This document shows, in pieces, positions 38,425-47,507 of a stretch of DNA of 64,000 nt. The stretch covers positions 1 to 64,000 of the forward strand of contig JAUNLU010000004.1 of assembly GCA_030532125.1 (NCBI GenBank). Direction: 5' to 3'. A program made the translations under genes and the position numbers. The notes beneath the pieces were generated by a model, which was not told where the DNA came from, did no database searches, and was given only the letters and a program-made list of their open reading frames with translations. Source of the stretch: Trueperella sp. GTDB taxonomy: Bacteria; Actinomycetota; Actinomycetes; Actinomycetales; Actinomycetaceae. The stretch's first letter is position 1. The number at the start of each line of letters is the position of its first letter.

Positions 38425-38441
38425 CTCTGATTGCATCAGAG
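38425..38441. repeat. Perfect inverted repeat at the yraN start
   Basis: CTCTGAT-tgc-ATCAGAG, 7 bp with a 3-base loop, two bases upstream of the yraN GTG. It could hide the ribosome site in the mRNA or act as an operator. Confidence 0.4.
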
Positions 38442-38561
38442 AAGACTGCCATAAAAACTCACCGCGGCCATTCTGTGGATACTAGTAACCAAAACTAGAC
38501 TTGTGGAAAACCAGCGCCTGCGAAATGTTCCCGCGCAGTCTACCTGCGCAGTGCGCCCACG

Positions 38562-38876
38562 TCAGCTATTTAGCTCAAGTTCGTGAGCGACGTCTGGCTT
38601 ATTAAGTTCTTCCACGTTCACATCTTTGAAAGTGACGATACGAGCTGAGCGAATAAACCGGGACCGACGGAAGATGTCCCAGACCCAAGCATCTGTCAAT
38701 TTCACTTCAAAAAAGATATCGCCGCCGGCCGAAGATCGCACATTAACATCAACTTCATTAGCCAAATAGAATCGACGCTCGGTCTCCACCACGAACCGAA
38801 ATAAACTCACTACGTCGCGGTATTCCCGGTATAGCGCCAACTCTTGGTCTGCTTCGTAGTTTTCCAGTTCGTTCAT
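38562..38876 (-). CDS. DUF2469 family protein
   Basis: 104 residues, acidic. The N-terminus ELENYEADQELALYREYRD and the central VVETERRFYLANEVDV are typical of this actinobacterial family of unknown role. It lies between rnhB (4-base overlap) and yraN, its usual place. A soluble cytoplasmic protein by appearance. Confidence 0.88.
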   Translation of the reverse strand: MNELENYEADQELALYREYRDVVSLFRFVVETERRFYLANEVDVNVRSSAGGDIFFEVKLTDAWVWDIFRRSRFIRSARIVTFKDVNVEELNKPDVAHELELNS

Positions 38877-39568
38877 AGTTTTCCTTGTAGTGTATCTGGC
38901 GAAATACCAGGTAATTTCCAGGATTTGCGGTGTTGTGAGCTCACGCCCAGTTTGGCCAAACCAGCAACATGCGCTGCCGAGGCATAGCCTTTGTTACTCT
39001 CCCAATCGTAACCCGTAATTTGGTCGGCTAGTTGCACCATTAAGCTATCTCGCGCCACCTTTGCCACCACCGATGCGCCCGCAATTACCGCACACCGCGC
39101 ATCACCTTTCCGTTCTAGCTGAACTGGCAAATTGGGCGGGGTGGGACCAGCGGAAAATAGCGGGGTTTCCCACCAGTTGTGCACGCCATCTAATAGGACG
39201 ACGCCGATCGGCAAGTCCCCTAGCTGGGCGTAGGCCCGCGCTGCAGCGGCACGCAGTCCGCCTAATATCCCCCAGGCATCTATTTCTGCGGCACTAGCAT
39301 GCCCCACGGTGCAGGCCACTGCCCACTGCTGTACGGGGTCTACCAAACGCTCCCGGGCTGCCGGTGACAGCAACTTAGAGTCCCGCAATCCTGTTGGAAA
39401 TTCATCTGCCGTCTCCATACCGACCACACAGATACCGACCGACACTGGACCGGCGATAGCCCCCCGCCCTACTTCATCTACTCCAGCAACCAGCTGGAAA
39501 GTAGTAGCTCCACTCGGGTTTAGCTGAGCTAATAGGCGTTTTTCTATTTCCCGATCTGGCAGTATCAC
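38873..39568 (-). CDS. rnhB: Ribonuclease HII
   Basis: 231 residues. The metal ligands lie in GVDEVGRGAIAGP (about 29-41), in LRDSKLLSP near 62-70 and in VVLLDGVHNW. It removes ribonucleotides from DNA-RNA hybrids. The GTG start overlaps the lepB stop by 4 bases and its end overlaps the DUF2469 start. Confidence 0.95.
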   Translation of the reverse strand: MILPDREIEKRLLAQLNPSGATTFQLVAGVDEVGRGAIAGPVSVGICVVGMETADEFPTGLRDSKLLSPAARERLVDPVQQWAVACTVGHASAAEIDAWGILGGLRAAAARAYAQLGDLPIGVVLLDGVHNWWETPLFSAGPTPPNLPVQLERKGDARCAVIAGASVVAKVARDSLMVQLADQITGYDWESNKGYASAAHVAGLAKLGVSSQHRKSWKLPGISPDTLQGKL

Positions 39569-40377
39569 TCGGGGTCCGGAACATTCACAAATGTCTGCGC
39601 CACTGAGGGCAACCGCTCCATCCGATCAAATGGGTAGACGATAGCCCATACCCGCCCTTCAATATTTTTGATTGGTACGAAGCCGAACCCAGTGTGCGCC
39701 TGGTGGTACCGCGAATCTTGCGAGTTGATGCGGTTATCACCAAGTACCCACACGTGACCCGCCGGAACAGTAACGTCGAATTCTTCCGCTGACGGCGCTA
39801 CCCCGTCTTTTAGATAGTCCTCTACAATGGGAGCACCATTTACGGTTATTAGCCCGCCCTGGTTGCAACATGCCACTCGATCACCGGGCATACCGATAAT
39901 GCGTTTTACTAGGTGTTTACCGATATTTTGCGGCAATATGCCGATGGCAACGCCGATATTCTGCAATTTTTCTGCTGCTGGGGATAGTTCTGGCGACAGG
40001 CTTTGGTGCAGCCAATTACCCGGATCTACAAAGACCACGGGGTCTCCTCTATTCAAATCTTCAGCGGAGTCTGCCAATTTATTTACTATGATGCGATCCC
40101 CGGGGACAAACGTATTTTCCATCGATTCTGACGGAATCTCGAAGGCTTGGAACAGAAAAGTTTTTACCAACACTGACAACAGCAGTGCGATCCCAATAAT
40201 GGTGAAGATTTCCAACAGCCATGCCCACAGGCTGCGCGGTGAATTTTTTGCCTCAGCTTCTGCTTCCGCGCGCGCTTGAGCCGCTGCTATTCGCTCTTCG
40301 CCAGCTTCTGCACTGGGCTCAAATGACGGCGGCATTTGAGCTAGCTCGGCATTTTGGGGATTTTGATCTGCGCCCAT
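39565..40377 (-). CDS. lepB: Signal peptidase I
   Basis: 270 residues from the ATG at 40377 (site AAAGGAAATTG); the adjacent TTG is not needed. A cytoplasmic Glu/Ala-rich tail of about 50 residues precedes one membrane helix (53-73). The nucleophile is Ser85 in IPSESMENTF; the Lys base lies in LVKRIIGMPGDRV. The GDNRINSQDSRY signature follows. It releases exported proteins from the membrane, including probably the surface protein encoded next to it. Confidence 0.95.
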   Translation of the reverse strand: MGADQNPQNAELAQMPPSFEPSAEAGEERIAAAQARAEAEAEAKNSPRSLWAWLLEIFTIIGIALLLSVLVKTFLFQAFEIPSESMENTFVPGDRIIVNKLADSAEDLNRGDPVVFVDPGNWLHQSLSPELSPAAEKLQNIGVAIGILPQNIGKHLVKRIIGMPGDRVACCNQGGLITVNGAPIVEDYLKDGVAPSAEEFDVTVPAGHVWVLGDNRINSQDSRYHQAHTGFGFVPIKNIEGRVWAIVYPFDRMERLPSVAQTFVNVPDPE

Positions 40378-40468
40378 CAATTTCCTTTATTCGGGGTTCC
40401 CGCAAATTCTACCCTAAAGCTATGAACTAGCAGCGGTAACACACAAGCCAGCGGCGCAGCTAGCTAGT

Positions 40469-40505
40469 CCAGGGCATGCCCCAAAATATCTGGGGCATGC
40501 CCTGG
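40469..40505 (-). terminator. 15-bp perfect hairpin, second of a tandem pair
   Basis: CCAGGGCATGCCCCA pairs perfectly with TGGGGCATGCCCTGG around a 7-base loop. No T-tract follows on either strand. With 40511-40541 it fills most of the gap between the surface-protein stop and lepB. Confidence 0.6.
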
Positions 40506-40510
40506 ATAGT

Positions 40511-40541
40511 AGCTGAGCAGTAGTACTACTACTGCTCAGCT
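40511..40541 (-). terminator. 14-bp perfect hairpin just past the surface-protein gene
   Basis: AGCTGAGCAGTAGT / ACTACTGCTCAGCT with a 3-base loop, 6 bases beyond the surface-protein stop. It lacks a T-tract and probably acts with the next hairpin to end or protect the long transcript. Confidence 0.6.
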
Positions 40542-40546
40542 TCAGT

Positions 40547-43500
40547 TTATTTGCGGTTGGTGGCGCGCTTATCACCGCGACGGGACGCCAAAACCAGGCC
40601 AGCACCGCCAGCAGCGAGCAAAAGCGCGGCTGGAATTGCTGAATCTGTATCTGCGCCGGTATTGGCTAGCTGGTCGGCCTGGTCGCCACCAGTTTCCGGG
40701 GCAACCTGGCACTTATCAGAAAGCTCCGCAGTCCAGCTCCAGGAACTTTGCGTTCCGGGTGCGAAGTGGAATCCATCAGCCGCAACAGCTTGAACAACTA
40801 CCTTATTACCGTACGGGTAAACGTATTTACCTTCCGCATTCGCCAGAACCAACTTACCGTCCACCGTGACCCGGTAGGTTACGTTCGCAATATTGCCAAC
40901 AGTCACATATGGCATCTCGCCACAGCTAGCTGGGTCAGCCGCAGATGGATTGACATGTGATGGAACTACTGCAAACACAGTGGTGAGCCGGTCGTATTCC
41001 GCTTTAGCCGCATCGTACTTAACTTGTGCCTGATCTACTGCGGATTTAGCAGCAGCTTGTTTTGCCAGAGCTGCGTTCAACTCAGCTTTGGCCGCATCGT
41101 AATTACGTTGGGCCGCCGCAACTGCAGCAGTGGCTGCTGAGAGTGCAGCGTACTTTTCAGCTACCGCATTGAGCTCAGGATAAGCAGCAAGTAGCGCGGC
41201 TGGAATGCCATCAGCTACCGCAGATTGCGGGGTCAGAGCAGCCAGGTCTGCCGCCTTCTTATCTGCTTGCGTCTTTGCTGTCTGGGCCGCTGTTAACGCA
41301 GCAGCCGCCGCGGTTTCAGCTTCCTGTGCCTGGGTAGCAGTCGTATCAGCTGCCACCTTAGCGTCCTGGGCTTGCTGTAGTTTCGCCTGAGCATCTGCTA
41401 GCGCAGCTGCGCTAGCCTGTAGCGCAGCTAGATCAGCTTGGGCCGCAGCCACTGTGTCAGCCGCGGTTTGGGCTTCAGCCTGCGCCGCTTCCAGCTTGGC
41501 TTGGGCTGCGGCTAGCTCAGTTTGCTGGGTAGCGGCCGCAGCCTGAGCATTAGCCAACGCTGCTTCCGCGGTAGCTAGCTCACCGGCGATCTGGTTGCGG
41601 GTAGCAGTGGCATCATTGAGCGCAATTTGGGCGGCCGCAATCTTGGCATCCTGGGCTGCTAGTGCAGCCTCTTTGTCTTGCAGTACCACTAGAACTTGCT
41701 TGGCATCTGCCAGTTCCTGCTGGGCGGCAGCTAGGAGGGTATCTGCCAAGTTCTTTGCCGTCTTGGCAGTATCGACGTCGGATTGGCTCGCTTGAACTGC
41801 CTGACCGGCTGCTTCAACTGCAGCTTCTGCTTCGGTAACTGCGGTGTCCTTGGCAGCGCGTTCTGCGGTTGCGCTAGCCAATGAATTCTGCGCCTGAGTG
41901 AGAGCATCTTGTTTAGCTGCCACATCAGCCTGCTGCTGGGTGACCGCATTAGTAGCTGCAGTCACCCCCGCCTGCGCCGCATCAGCGGCAGCTTGGGCCT
42001 CCGCTACCTTTTGTTCTAGCGCAACGATCAACGGATTAGGTTCGCTCGCACTCGCTAGGAATGTCTCATACCGGCTGATCAGGGTGCGCATCTCGTCAAA
42101 TGTGACTGCCCCAGTAGTGCTAAACATTGTCTGAGCTGTGCCGTTAGTGGCGAAGAAACCAGACGCCCCGGGCTTGGCTTGCGTTGCCCCATATCCCATT
42201 GCAGATTTGGCGGAAGACAAAAGGAAGAACTCATAGTGCCCAATATATGACTTATCTGCTGTGGCTATTTCGCTGGCCCGCGTACGCATACGCCCCCAGT
42301 CTGATGCGGGATCACTGGAATACTCCAGGGTATTAATATCCAGACCGAGTTCTTTTCGCGCCTGGTCAAAGTATTCCCTTTCACTGTTCCACAGATTCAC
42401 ATCTATTTGCGGGGAACCGGCAGAGGACAGAACTTCGCTATTGGCACCGTCAGTGAACACCTCGGGGTTATGACTACGATAGAACGAATTTCTATCGGCA
42501 CTGGCTTGGGCACTGGCAATTGCAGAGAAAGTAGTTTTTGCTACTCCACCATTTTCCAGTTCAGAGACCCCATTCTTTGCCTTCAAATATGCCACGTACT
42601 TAGCCCGGTAAGGATCATCGGATGCCACATAGTTTTCAACTGCAGTGTAGAAATCCTTGATCAGCAGGGTATTCTTCAGCGCAAGTGCGTCACCGGCATA
42701 GGACAGCGATGCGGTCTTACCCCCAGTAGCGTCCAACCCCTGCATTGGGTTTCCGTATGCATCGGTAAGCGCCGGGCTCCACTCTGTCACATCCTGGGTC
42801 AATGCCCGCTCTAGAATGCTCTTCGCATTGTTGAGGTCAGCCTTTTGGTCTGCCGATAAGTCATCTTGCGTCAGCAGCCACTCAACCATCCCCAAGAAGC
42901 CACGCTTAGCGTACTGCTCAATTTCAGCTGCAGAAGGTCCACTGGAGTTCTGCGCCTCCTGCAATGCTTGCTGCGCTGCCGCCAGTTCCTGATCCGCTTC
43001 GGTCTTCTTGGTATTAGCATCCGCTAGCGCCTGCTGCGCCGTCTGTAACGCCTGTTCGGAAGCTGTTATAGCTGCCTGCGCGTCAGTAACCGCTTGTGCC
43101 GCGGTATTTGCTGCTGCCACTGCAGTTGCCTGTTCCGCTAGCGCAGATTCCAGCGCCTGCTGCGCCGTCTGCAGTTCCTGCTGTTTTTGTGCTAAATCTG
43201 CTTCCGCAGTTGCCAGTTCTGCAGCCTTGAGATCGGCCGCAGCCTGATGGGTGGCAACTACTTGTTCTTTTTCAGCAACTACCTGTTGGGCCTGTTCCAC
43301 TGTACCGGCTGCGGCAAGCGAATCTTCCAAGGCTTTCTTATCCGCCTTGGCTTGCTCTAGTTCTGCAGTAGCCTTAGTAACTGCGGCCTCAGCAGTAGCT
43401 AGCTCAGCCTCTTTGGCAGCAACAGTTTTCTGGGCGGCATTAACTGCGGCATCAGCAGTATCCTTTGCCTGTTGCGCAGCAGTAACCTTAGCTTCTTCCT

Positions 43501-44092
43501 GCGCCACCGCCTGGTCAGCTGCAGCCTGGGCAGTTTTTGCATCCGCGAGTGCCTTCTCTGCTGCCGCAATTTCCGCATCAGTTGCCGCATTAGCCTGTGC
43601 TGCAGCCAATTTTGCTTGCGCATCTGCCACTGCCTGCGCCGCTGCAGTTTGGGCAGCCTCAGCAGCAGTAACAGCTTGCTGGGCAGCAGCTAGCTCCTGT
43701 GCAGCTTGTTCCTGAGCCGCAGTTGCTTTTGCCGCCGCGTCGTTCGCAGCTTGTTGAGCAGCGAGCAATGCCGCATCCGCTTCGGTCTGCAGCTGATCCT
43801 GAGTAGCGGTAGCGGTGTTAAGATCTGTTTTCGCACCGGACTCAGCTGTAGCTGCCTCCGCCACTTCGTTATTGGTCTGATCGAGTGTGGCCTGTGCTGC
43901 CTGTAACTCCGTGGTGGCCGCCTCGAGATTAGCCTTGGCCTCTGCAATTGCCGCTGACTGGGCCTCATCTTTAGCGGATGCCGAGGGGTCTGGATCTTCT
44001 GGGGCGGGTTGTGCTGATGTCGCATTTGGGAATGCCACCACAGCTCCAGCAGTCAGCAGCGCTGCGGCAGTGACGAATTTATTAGTTTTCAT
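40547..44092 (-). CDS. Large coiled-coil, wall-anchored surface protein with CAP-like central domain
   Basis: 1181 residues from the ATG at 44092 (GGAG site 8 bases away). Signal peptide at 1-27 (AVVAFPNATSA). Residues about 30-380 and 690-1035 are long Ala/Gln/Glu/Lys heptad coiled coils. Between them, about 385-690, lies a globular region with LWNSEREYFD near 567 and GHYEFFLLSSAKSAMGYG near 615, like the CAP fold in SEC10/PgrA surface-exclusion proteins (inference). A C-terminal domain (about 1040-1135, two Cys) precedes LANTG near 1140, a hydrophobic helix and a basic tail (RRGDKRATNRK): a sortase signal of the LAxTG type that class E sortases use. Two coiled-coil arms around one globular head suggest a fibrous adhesin or exclusion protein. 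It interrupts the conserved lepB-rplS neighbourhood. Confidence 0.88.
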   Translation of the reverse strand: MKTNKFVTAAALLTAGAVVAFPNATSAQPAPEDPDPSASAKDEAQSAAIAEAKANLEAATTELQAAQATLDQTNNEVAEAATAESGAKTDLNTATATQDQLQTEADAALLAAQQAANDAAAKATAAQEQAAQELAAAQQAVTAAEAAQTAAAQAVADAQAKLAAAQANAATDAEIAAAEKALADAKTAQAAADQAVAQEEAKVTAAQQAKDTADAAVNAAQKTVAAKEAELATAEAAVTKATAELEQAKADKKALEDSLAAAGTVEQAQQVVAEKEQVVATHQAAADLKAAELATAEADLAQKQQELQTAQQALESALAEQATAVAAANTAAQAVTDAQAAITASEQALQTAQQALADANTKKTEADQELAAAQQALQEAQNSSGPSAAEIEQYAKRGFLGMVEWLLTQDDLSADQKADLNNAKSILERALTQDVTEWSPALTDAYGNPMQGLDATGGKTASLSYAGDALALKNTLLIKDFYTAVENYVASDDPYRAKYVAYLKAKNGVSELENGGVAKTTFSAIASAQASADRNSFYRSHNPEVFTDGANSEVLSSAGSPQIDVNLWNSEREYFDQARKELGLDINTLEYSSDPASDWGRMRTRASEIATADKSYIGHYEFFLLSSAKSAMGYGATQAKPGASGFFATNGTAQTMFSTTGAVTFDEMRTLISRYETFLASASEPNPLIVALEQKVAEAQAAADAAQAGVTAATNAVTQQQADVAAKQDALTQAQNSLASATAERAAKDTAVTEAEAAVEAAGQAVQASQSDVDTAKTAKNLADTLLAAAQQELADAKQVLVVLQDKEAALAAQDAKIAAAQIALNDATATRNQIAGELATAEAALANAQAAAATQQTELAAAQAKLEAAQAEAQTAADTVAAAQADLAALQASAAALADAQAKLQQAQDAKVAADTTATQAQEAETAAAAALTAAQTAKTQADKKAADLAALTPQSAVADGIPAALLAAYPELNAVAEKYAALSAATAAVAAAQRNYDAAKAELNAALAKQAAAKSAVDQAQVKYDAAKAEYDRLTTVFAVVPSHVNPSAADPASCGEMPYVTVGNIANVTYRVTVDGKLVLANAEGKYVYPYGNKVVVQAVAADGFHFAPGTQSSWSWTAELSDKCQVAPETGGDQADQLANTGADTDSAIPAALLLAAGGAGLVLASRRGDKRATNRK

Positions 44093-44171
44093 GTGCAAGA
44101 CTCCGGCGAGAAAATAGACAATTTACCGTCATTACCAAAGTACCGGAAATACAATCGCAAAACTATAAAAA

Positions 44172-44207
44172 TTGGTGGGATACCGGCAAAATCCGGCATC
44201 CCACCAA
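44172..44207 (-). terminator. Intrinsic terminator after rplS
   Basis: TTGGTGGGAT / ATCCCACCAA with an extra CCGG/CCGG inner part across one mismatch. On the minus strand it is followed by a T-rich run (ATTTTTATAGTTTTG). It also lies just upstream of the surface-protein leader. Confidence 0.8.
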
Positions 44208-44233
44208 ATGAGTTTTAAGTAGCGAGTAGAAAA

Positions 44234-44587
44234 TTATTTTTCGTCTTCGCGCTTTTCGCGAATCTTGGCAGCCTTACCGCGCCGATCACGCAGGTAGTAC
44301 AGCTTGGCGCGGCGCACCCGGCCCCGCGACACTACCTCAATAGAGTCCACATTTGGCGAATGCAGCGGGAAAGTACGCTCTACCCCCACACCGAAAGAAA
44401 GTTTGCGCACCGTGAAAGTTGCGTTGACGCCGCTGCCGCCATTACGGTTCAGCACTACACCCTCAAATACCTGAATACGGTGGCGGGAACCTTCCACAAC
44501 CTTTACGTTTACCCGTACAGTGTCCCCAGCGCTGAAGTCAGGGCGCTCTACCAGCGATTCTTCATTGATTTGATCGATAATATTCAT
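44234..44587 (-). CDS. rplS: 50S ribosomal protein L19
   Basis: 117 residues from the ATG at 44587, giving the usual [12 protein letters not shown] start; a longer frame from 44602 adds five residues. The [20 protein letters not shown] and [20 protein letters not shown] segments are diagnostic. It lies at the 30S-50S interface. A 125-base gap separates it from trmD, with small GC-rich hairpins that may be leader elements. Confidence 0.97.
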   Translation of the reverse strand: MNIIDQINEESLVERPDFSAGDTVRVNVKVVEGSRHRIQVFEGVVLNRNGGSGVNATFTVRKLSFGVGVERTFPLHSPNVDSIEVVSRGRVRRAKLYYLRDRRGKAAKIREKREDEK

Positions 44588-44712
44588 CGTTTTCTCAACC
44601 ACCCTGCGCGCAGGTCAGGATGCTTCCCGAGGCGATCCTCGATTCGTATGGAAAAATACTCGCCATCGTGCAGCCCCCTGCGGCAGGTCCTGTACGACAC
44701 TCAGCGAGACTC

Positions 44713-46095
44713 TCATTGTGTCACATTGACCGGACGCACTAAAGTTACGTCACTGTTGAGCTCATCACCTACTAAGAATGTGCGTTCCCCACTGATGCGG
44801 AAGCCATGCTTCTTATAGGCGTTTATTGCCCGGCTATTCACCTTATTTGTTCCCAACCAAACATAAGGCTGGGGCCACGACGCAGTATGCTGGGATATCG
44901 CTGCCAGAGTTTCAGTAAGCAAATGCGCAAAAGCACCAGTCCCTCGCCATTGCGAGTCCAGATATGCTTTTGACAAATAAACTAGCGGGCCCTCACGCGG
45001 CACCTCGGCGGCGAAATCTACTGGGGCGCCATCCGCCACGCCCTGCACACCGTCATCCTCCGGATAAAGAACCAGGGAGTATCCGGCCAACTTATTTCCG
45101 GCATAGAGCAGATATAGCCCCACCTGCGGGTCGCGGGCATAATCTACAAATTTCGCAGCACTGAGATGGCGCGAAATAAACTTCGCCACCGACGCAATAT
45201 GCATTTGTGGCGGGCAAGCATCGGGGAATGTCCGCGCTGCCAACGCTGCCACCTGCATTATCTCAGTATTACGTACGTTAAGTTTTGAACCAGTATCTGC
45301 CAGTTCCCGTACAGTTACTGGCACCAGTTGTCCTTGCGCTGCGTCTACCAGCCATCCCAGTTGAGCCAATAATTTCTTATCTGACTTATCTAGCGTCTTG
45401 ACATCCAATTCGACCAGTAAATCTGGACGCAGTTGGGCAGTGCGACGCAAAGCTTGTTCTCGCCGCCAGCGGCTGATTTTCCCGTGATCACCGCCGAGCA
45501 ATACTGGCGGGACAGCCAGCCCGCGAAATTCTGGCGGGCGCGTGTAATTGGGGTATTCCAATAACCCGGCTGCGCCATGTGATTCTTCCACTAGAGATTC
45601 TGGATTTCCGACGACGCCGGGGACTAGCCGCCCCACAGCTTCCACGAGCGCTAGCGCGGCAACTTCACCGCCGTTAAGCACATAGTCGCCCAGTGAATAC
45701 TCCAGAACTTCAATTTCGGTGGCATAGTGCTCTGCCACTCGCGCATCTATTCCCTCATAGCGCCCGCAAGCCACAATTATTTGATCTGCAGTCGCCAGTT
45801 CAGCGCATTTAGCTTGAGTCAGCGGAACCCCAGCGGGCGTAGGGATAGCTAGAACAGTTTTACCGCCGGCAGCGGCGATATCATCAATCGCTTCCGCCCA
45901 CACATCAGGCTTCATCACCATGCCCGCACCCCCACCGAATGGGGTGTCGTCTACCGTGCGGTGTACATCGTGTGTCCAGTCCCGTAAATCGTGGACTGCC
46001 ACCGTCAATAAACCGGTTTCTTGCGCTTTACCCACCAAAGACAGCTCAAGCGGGGTAAAAAACTCGGGGAACACCGAGATGATATCGAAACGCAT
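44713..46095 (-). CDS. trmD: tRNA (guanine37-N1)-methyltransferase fused to a GNAT acetyltransferase domain
   Basis: 460 residues, almost twice the usual TrmD length. Residues 1-~240 are a complete SPOUT methyltransferase: [25 protein letters not shown], the knot [15 protein letters not shown] and [21 protein letters not shown], and [13 protein letters not shown] linker leads to residues ~275-460, a GNAT fold with [20 protein letters not shown] (acetyl-CoA loop), [20 protein letters not shown] and a closing strand. TrmD makes m1G37, which prevents frameshifting. The acetyltransferase target is unknown; fusion suggests a tRNA, ribosome or metabolic link (inference). No stop or frame shift separates the parts. 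Confidence 0.92.
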   Translation of the reverse strand: MRFDIISVFPEFFTPLELSLVGKAQETGLLTVAVHDLRDWTHDVHRTVDDTPFGGGAGMVMKPDVWAEAIDDIAAAGGKTVLAIPTPAGVPLTQAKCAELATADQIIVACGRYEGIDARVAEHYATEIEVLEYSLGDYVLNGGEVAALALVEAVGRLVPGVVGNPESLVEESHGAAGLLEYPNYTRPPEFRGLAVPPVLLGGDHGKISRWRREQALRRTAQLRPDLLVELDVKTLDKSDKKLLAQLGWLVDAAQGQLVPVTVRELADTGSKLNVRNTEIMQVAALAARTFPDACPPQMHIASVAKFISRHLSAAKFVDYARDPQVGLYLLYAGNKLAGYSLVLYPEDDGVQGVADGAPVDFAAEVPREGPLVYLSKAYLDSQWRGTGAFAHLLTETLAAISQHTASWPQPYVWLGTNKVNSRAINAYKKHGFRISGERTFLVGDELNSDVTLVRPVNVTQ

Positions 46096-46137
46096 AACAT
46101 TTCCTTTCCGGTGTTCCCCGTAAATTTGGCTATTTGG

Positions 46138-46689
46138 TTATTTACCAGTTTGCGCCTGATCTTCCGCCGGCACTATTACAATCTCTTCTTCAGAGAATAG
46201 CCCCGGTGGCGGATCTACTACTACACAATTATCTTCTAAATCCACTTCTTTTACTATCGCGCTAACAAATGGGACTCGAGTGATAACGCCATCTGGTTCC
46301 CGTACTACCAATAGATCGTGCCCGGGCATAGGTTCTAGCCCAGTTACGGTACCCAGTTCATATCCTTCTGGATCCAGTACTTCTAAATCTATTAGTTCGT
46401 GCGGGAACCACGCATCGGCTTCCGCGTCGTCTTCATCGGATTCAATCACCAGCCGCGCACCACGCAAAGCCTCGGCCGCAGTGCGGTCCGCACACTCGAC
46501 GAACCTTACATAGCTGGCGCCGCGATATTCACGATGCGCTGCAATAGTAAGTGGCCCCAGTTCTGGCGGATCGGTCTCCAAAGTGTTACCAACCGCCAGA
46601 CGCTGGGCTGGTGCATCCGTCCGGACGTCCAGTTTCACTTCACCTTTCAGACCGTGCGCCGGTCCAATGACAGCAACTGTGAGTAGCAC
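46138..46689 (-). CDS. rimM: 16S rRNA processing protein RimM
   Basis: 183 residues. N-terminal RimM domain (GPAHGLKGEVKLDVRTD) and C-terminal PRC barrel (WFPHELIDLEVLDPEG, PMPGHDLLVVREPDG, VPFVSAIVKEVDLE). It matures the 30S head with S19. GTG start at 46689 without a strong ribosome site, 8 bases after khpA, so translational coupling is likely. Upstream of trmD by 42 bases. Confidence 0.94.
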   Translation of the reverse strand: MLLTVAVIGPAHGLKGEVKLDVRTDAPAQRLAVGNTLETDPPELGPLTIAAHREYRGASYVRFVECADRTAAEALRGARLVIESDEDDAEADAWFPHELIDLEVLDPEGYELGTVTGLEPMPGHDLLVVREPDGVITRVPFVSAIVKEVDLEDNCVVVDPPPGLFSEEEIVIVPAEDQAQTGK

Positions 46690-46697
46690 GCGATAAG

Positions 46698-46934
46698 TTA
46701 GCGATCAGTTTCGATAACGTCTACCCGCACCGAACCCCGGGTGGATAGCGCATTCATTACCGAACGCAACGCCTTGGCAGTGCGCCCATTGCGTCCGATT
46801 ACCCGACCTAAATCATCTGGATTTACCCGCACTTCGAGCAGTTCGCCCCGGCGATTAGTGCGCGAGGTGATCTCTACATCGTCCGGATTGTCCACGATGC
46901 CGCTAACTAGGTGTTCTAAGGCTTCGGCTAGCAC
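46698..46934 (-). CDS. khpA: KH-domain RNA-binding protein KhpA
   Basis: 78 residues with one KH domain; the GxxG loop is VIGRNGRTAKALRSVM (about 41-56). The first part is LAEALEHLVSGIVDNPDDVE. It binds small RNAs and mRNAs with KhpB in other Gram-positives. The GTG start overlaps the rpsP TAG stop by one base. Confidence 0.94.
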   Translation of the reverse strand: MLAEALEHLVSGIVDNPDDVEITSRTNRRGELLEVRVNPDDLGRVIGRNGRTAKALRSVMNALSTRGSVRVDVIETDR

Positions 46935-47425
46935 TATTCGGCGTCCTCAGCTGGAGCTTCTTCAGCTGGTTCTGCCGCAGCTTCTTCAGCTTCTTCAGCT
47001 TCGGCAGCGGCCTCGGCTTCCGCCTTGGCGGCAGCTTCAGCTTCTTCACGAGCCTTGGCCTTGTCGGCGCGACGCTTTTCTGCTTCGTCCTGGATGGCCT
47101 TTACTGCTTCTTCGCGCGCCTTATCCTTATCCACGGTTTCTTTAACCTTCAGGGTGGATTCACCTTCCAGTCCCTTGGCGGCTTGCCAATCACCCGTGAT
47201 CTTGAGCTGTGCCAGCACCGCTTCTGAAGGCTGTGCCCCTACCGAGATCCAGTACTGAGCCCGCTCCGAATTGATGTCAATAACGGAAGGTTCTTCGTTG
47301 GGATTGTAGTATCCGATTTCTTCGATTACCCGCCCATCGCGCTTTTTGCGCGCGTCAACTACTACCACGCGGTAGTGCGGTTCGCGGATCTTACCCATAC
47401 GCTTCAAACGAATTTTGACTGCCAC
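46934..47425 (-). CDS. rpsP: 30S ribosomal protein S16
   Basis: 163 residues from the GTG at 47425 ([19 protein letters not shown]), with AGAGGAG 11 bases before it; a GTG at 47437 lies too close to that site. The S16 core is about 85 residues ([26 protein letters not shown]). The rest is a Lys/Ala/Glu tail ending in an acidic Ala/Glu/Pro run, longer than in most bacteria. Overlaps khpA. Confidence 0.96.
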   Translation of the reverse strand: MAVKIRLKRMGKIREPHYRVVVVDARKKRDGRVIEEIGYYNPNEEPSVIDINSERAQYWISVGAQPSEAVLAQLKITGDWQAAKGLEGESTLKVKETVDKDKAREEAVKAIQDEAEKRRADKAKAREEAEAAAKAEAEAAAEAEEAEEAAAEPAEEAPAEDAE

Positions 47426-47507
47426 TAGTGTGGTCACTCCTCTTAGATTTAACTTGGAAGTTTCGGCGCCGGTGGGGAAAAGCCGCGTCTCACTTCCGAC
47501 TGAGTCC

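Noticed and set aside
40547..44092. Many open frames of 60-150 codons on the plus strand and in other minus frames
   Set aside because: They are shadows of the Ala/Gln-rich coiled-coil gene; their translations are monotonous Ala/Ser/Cys runs with no ribosome sites.
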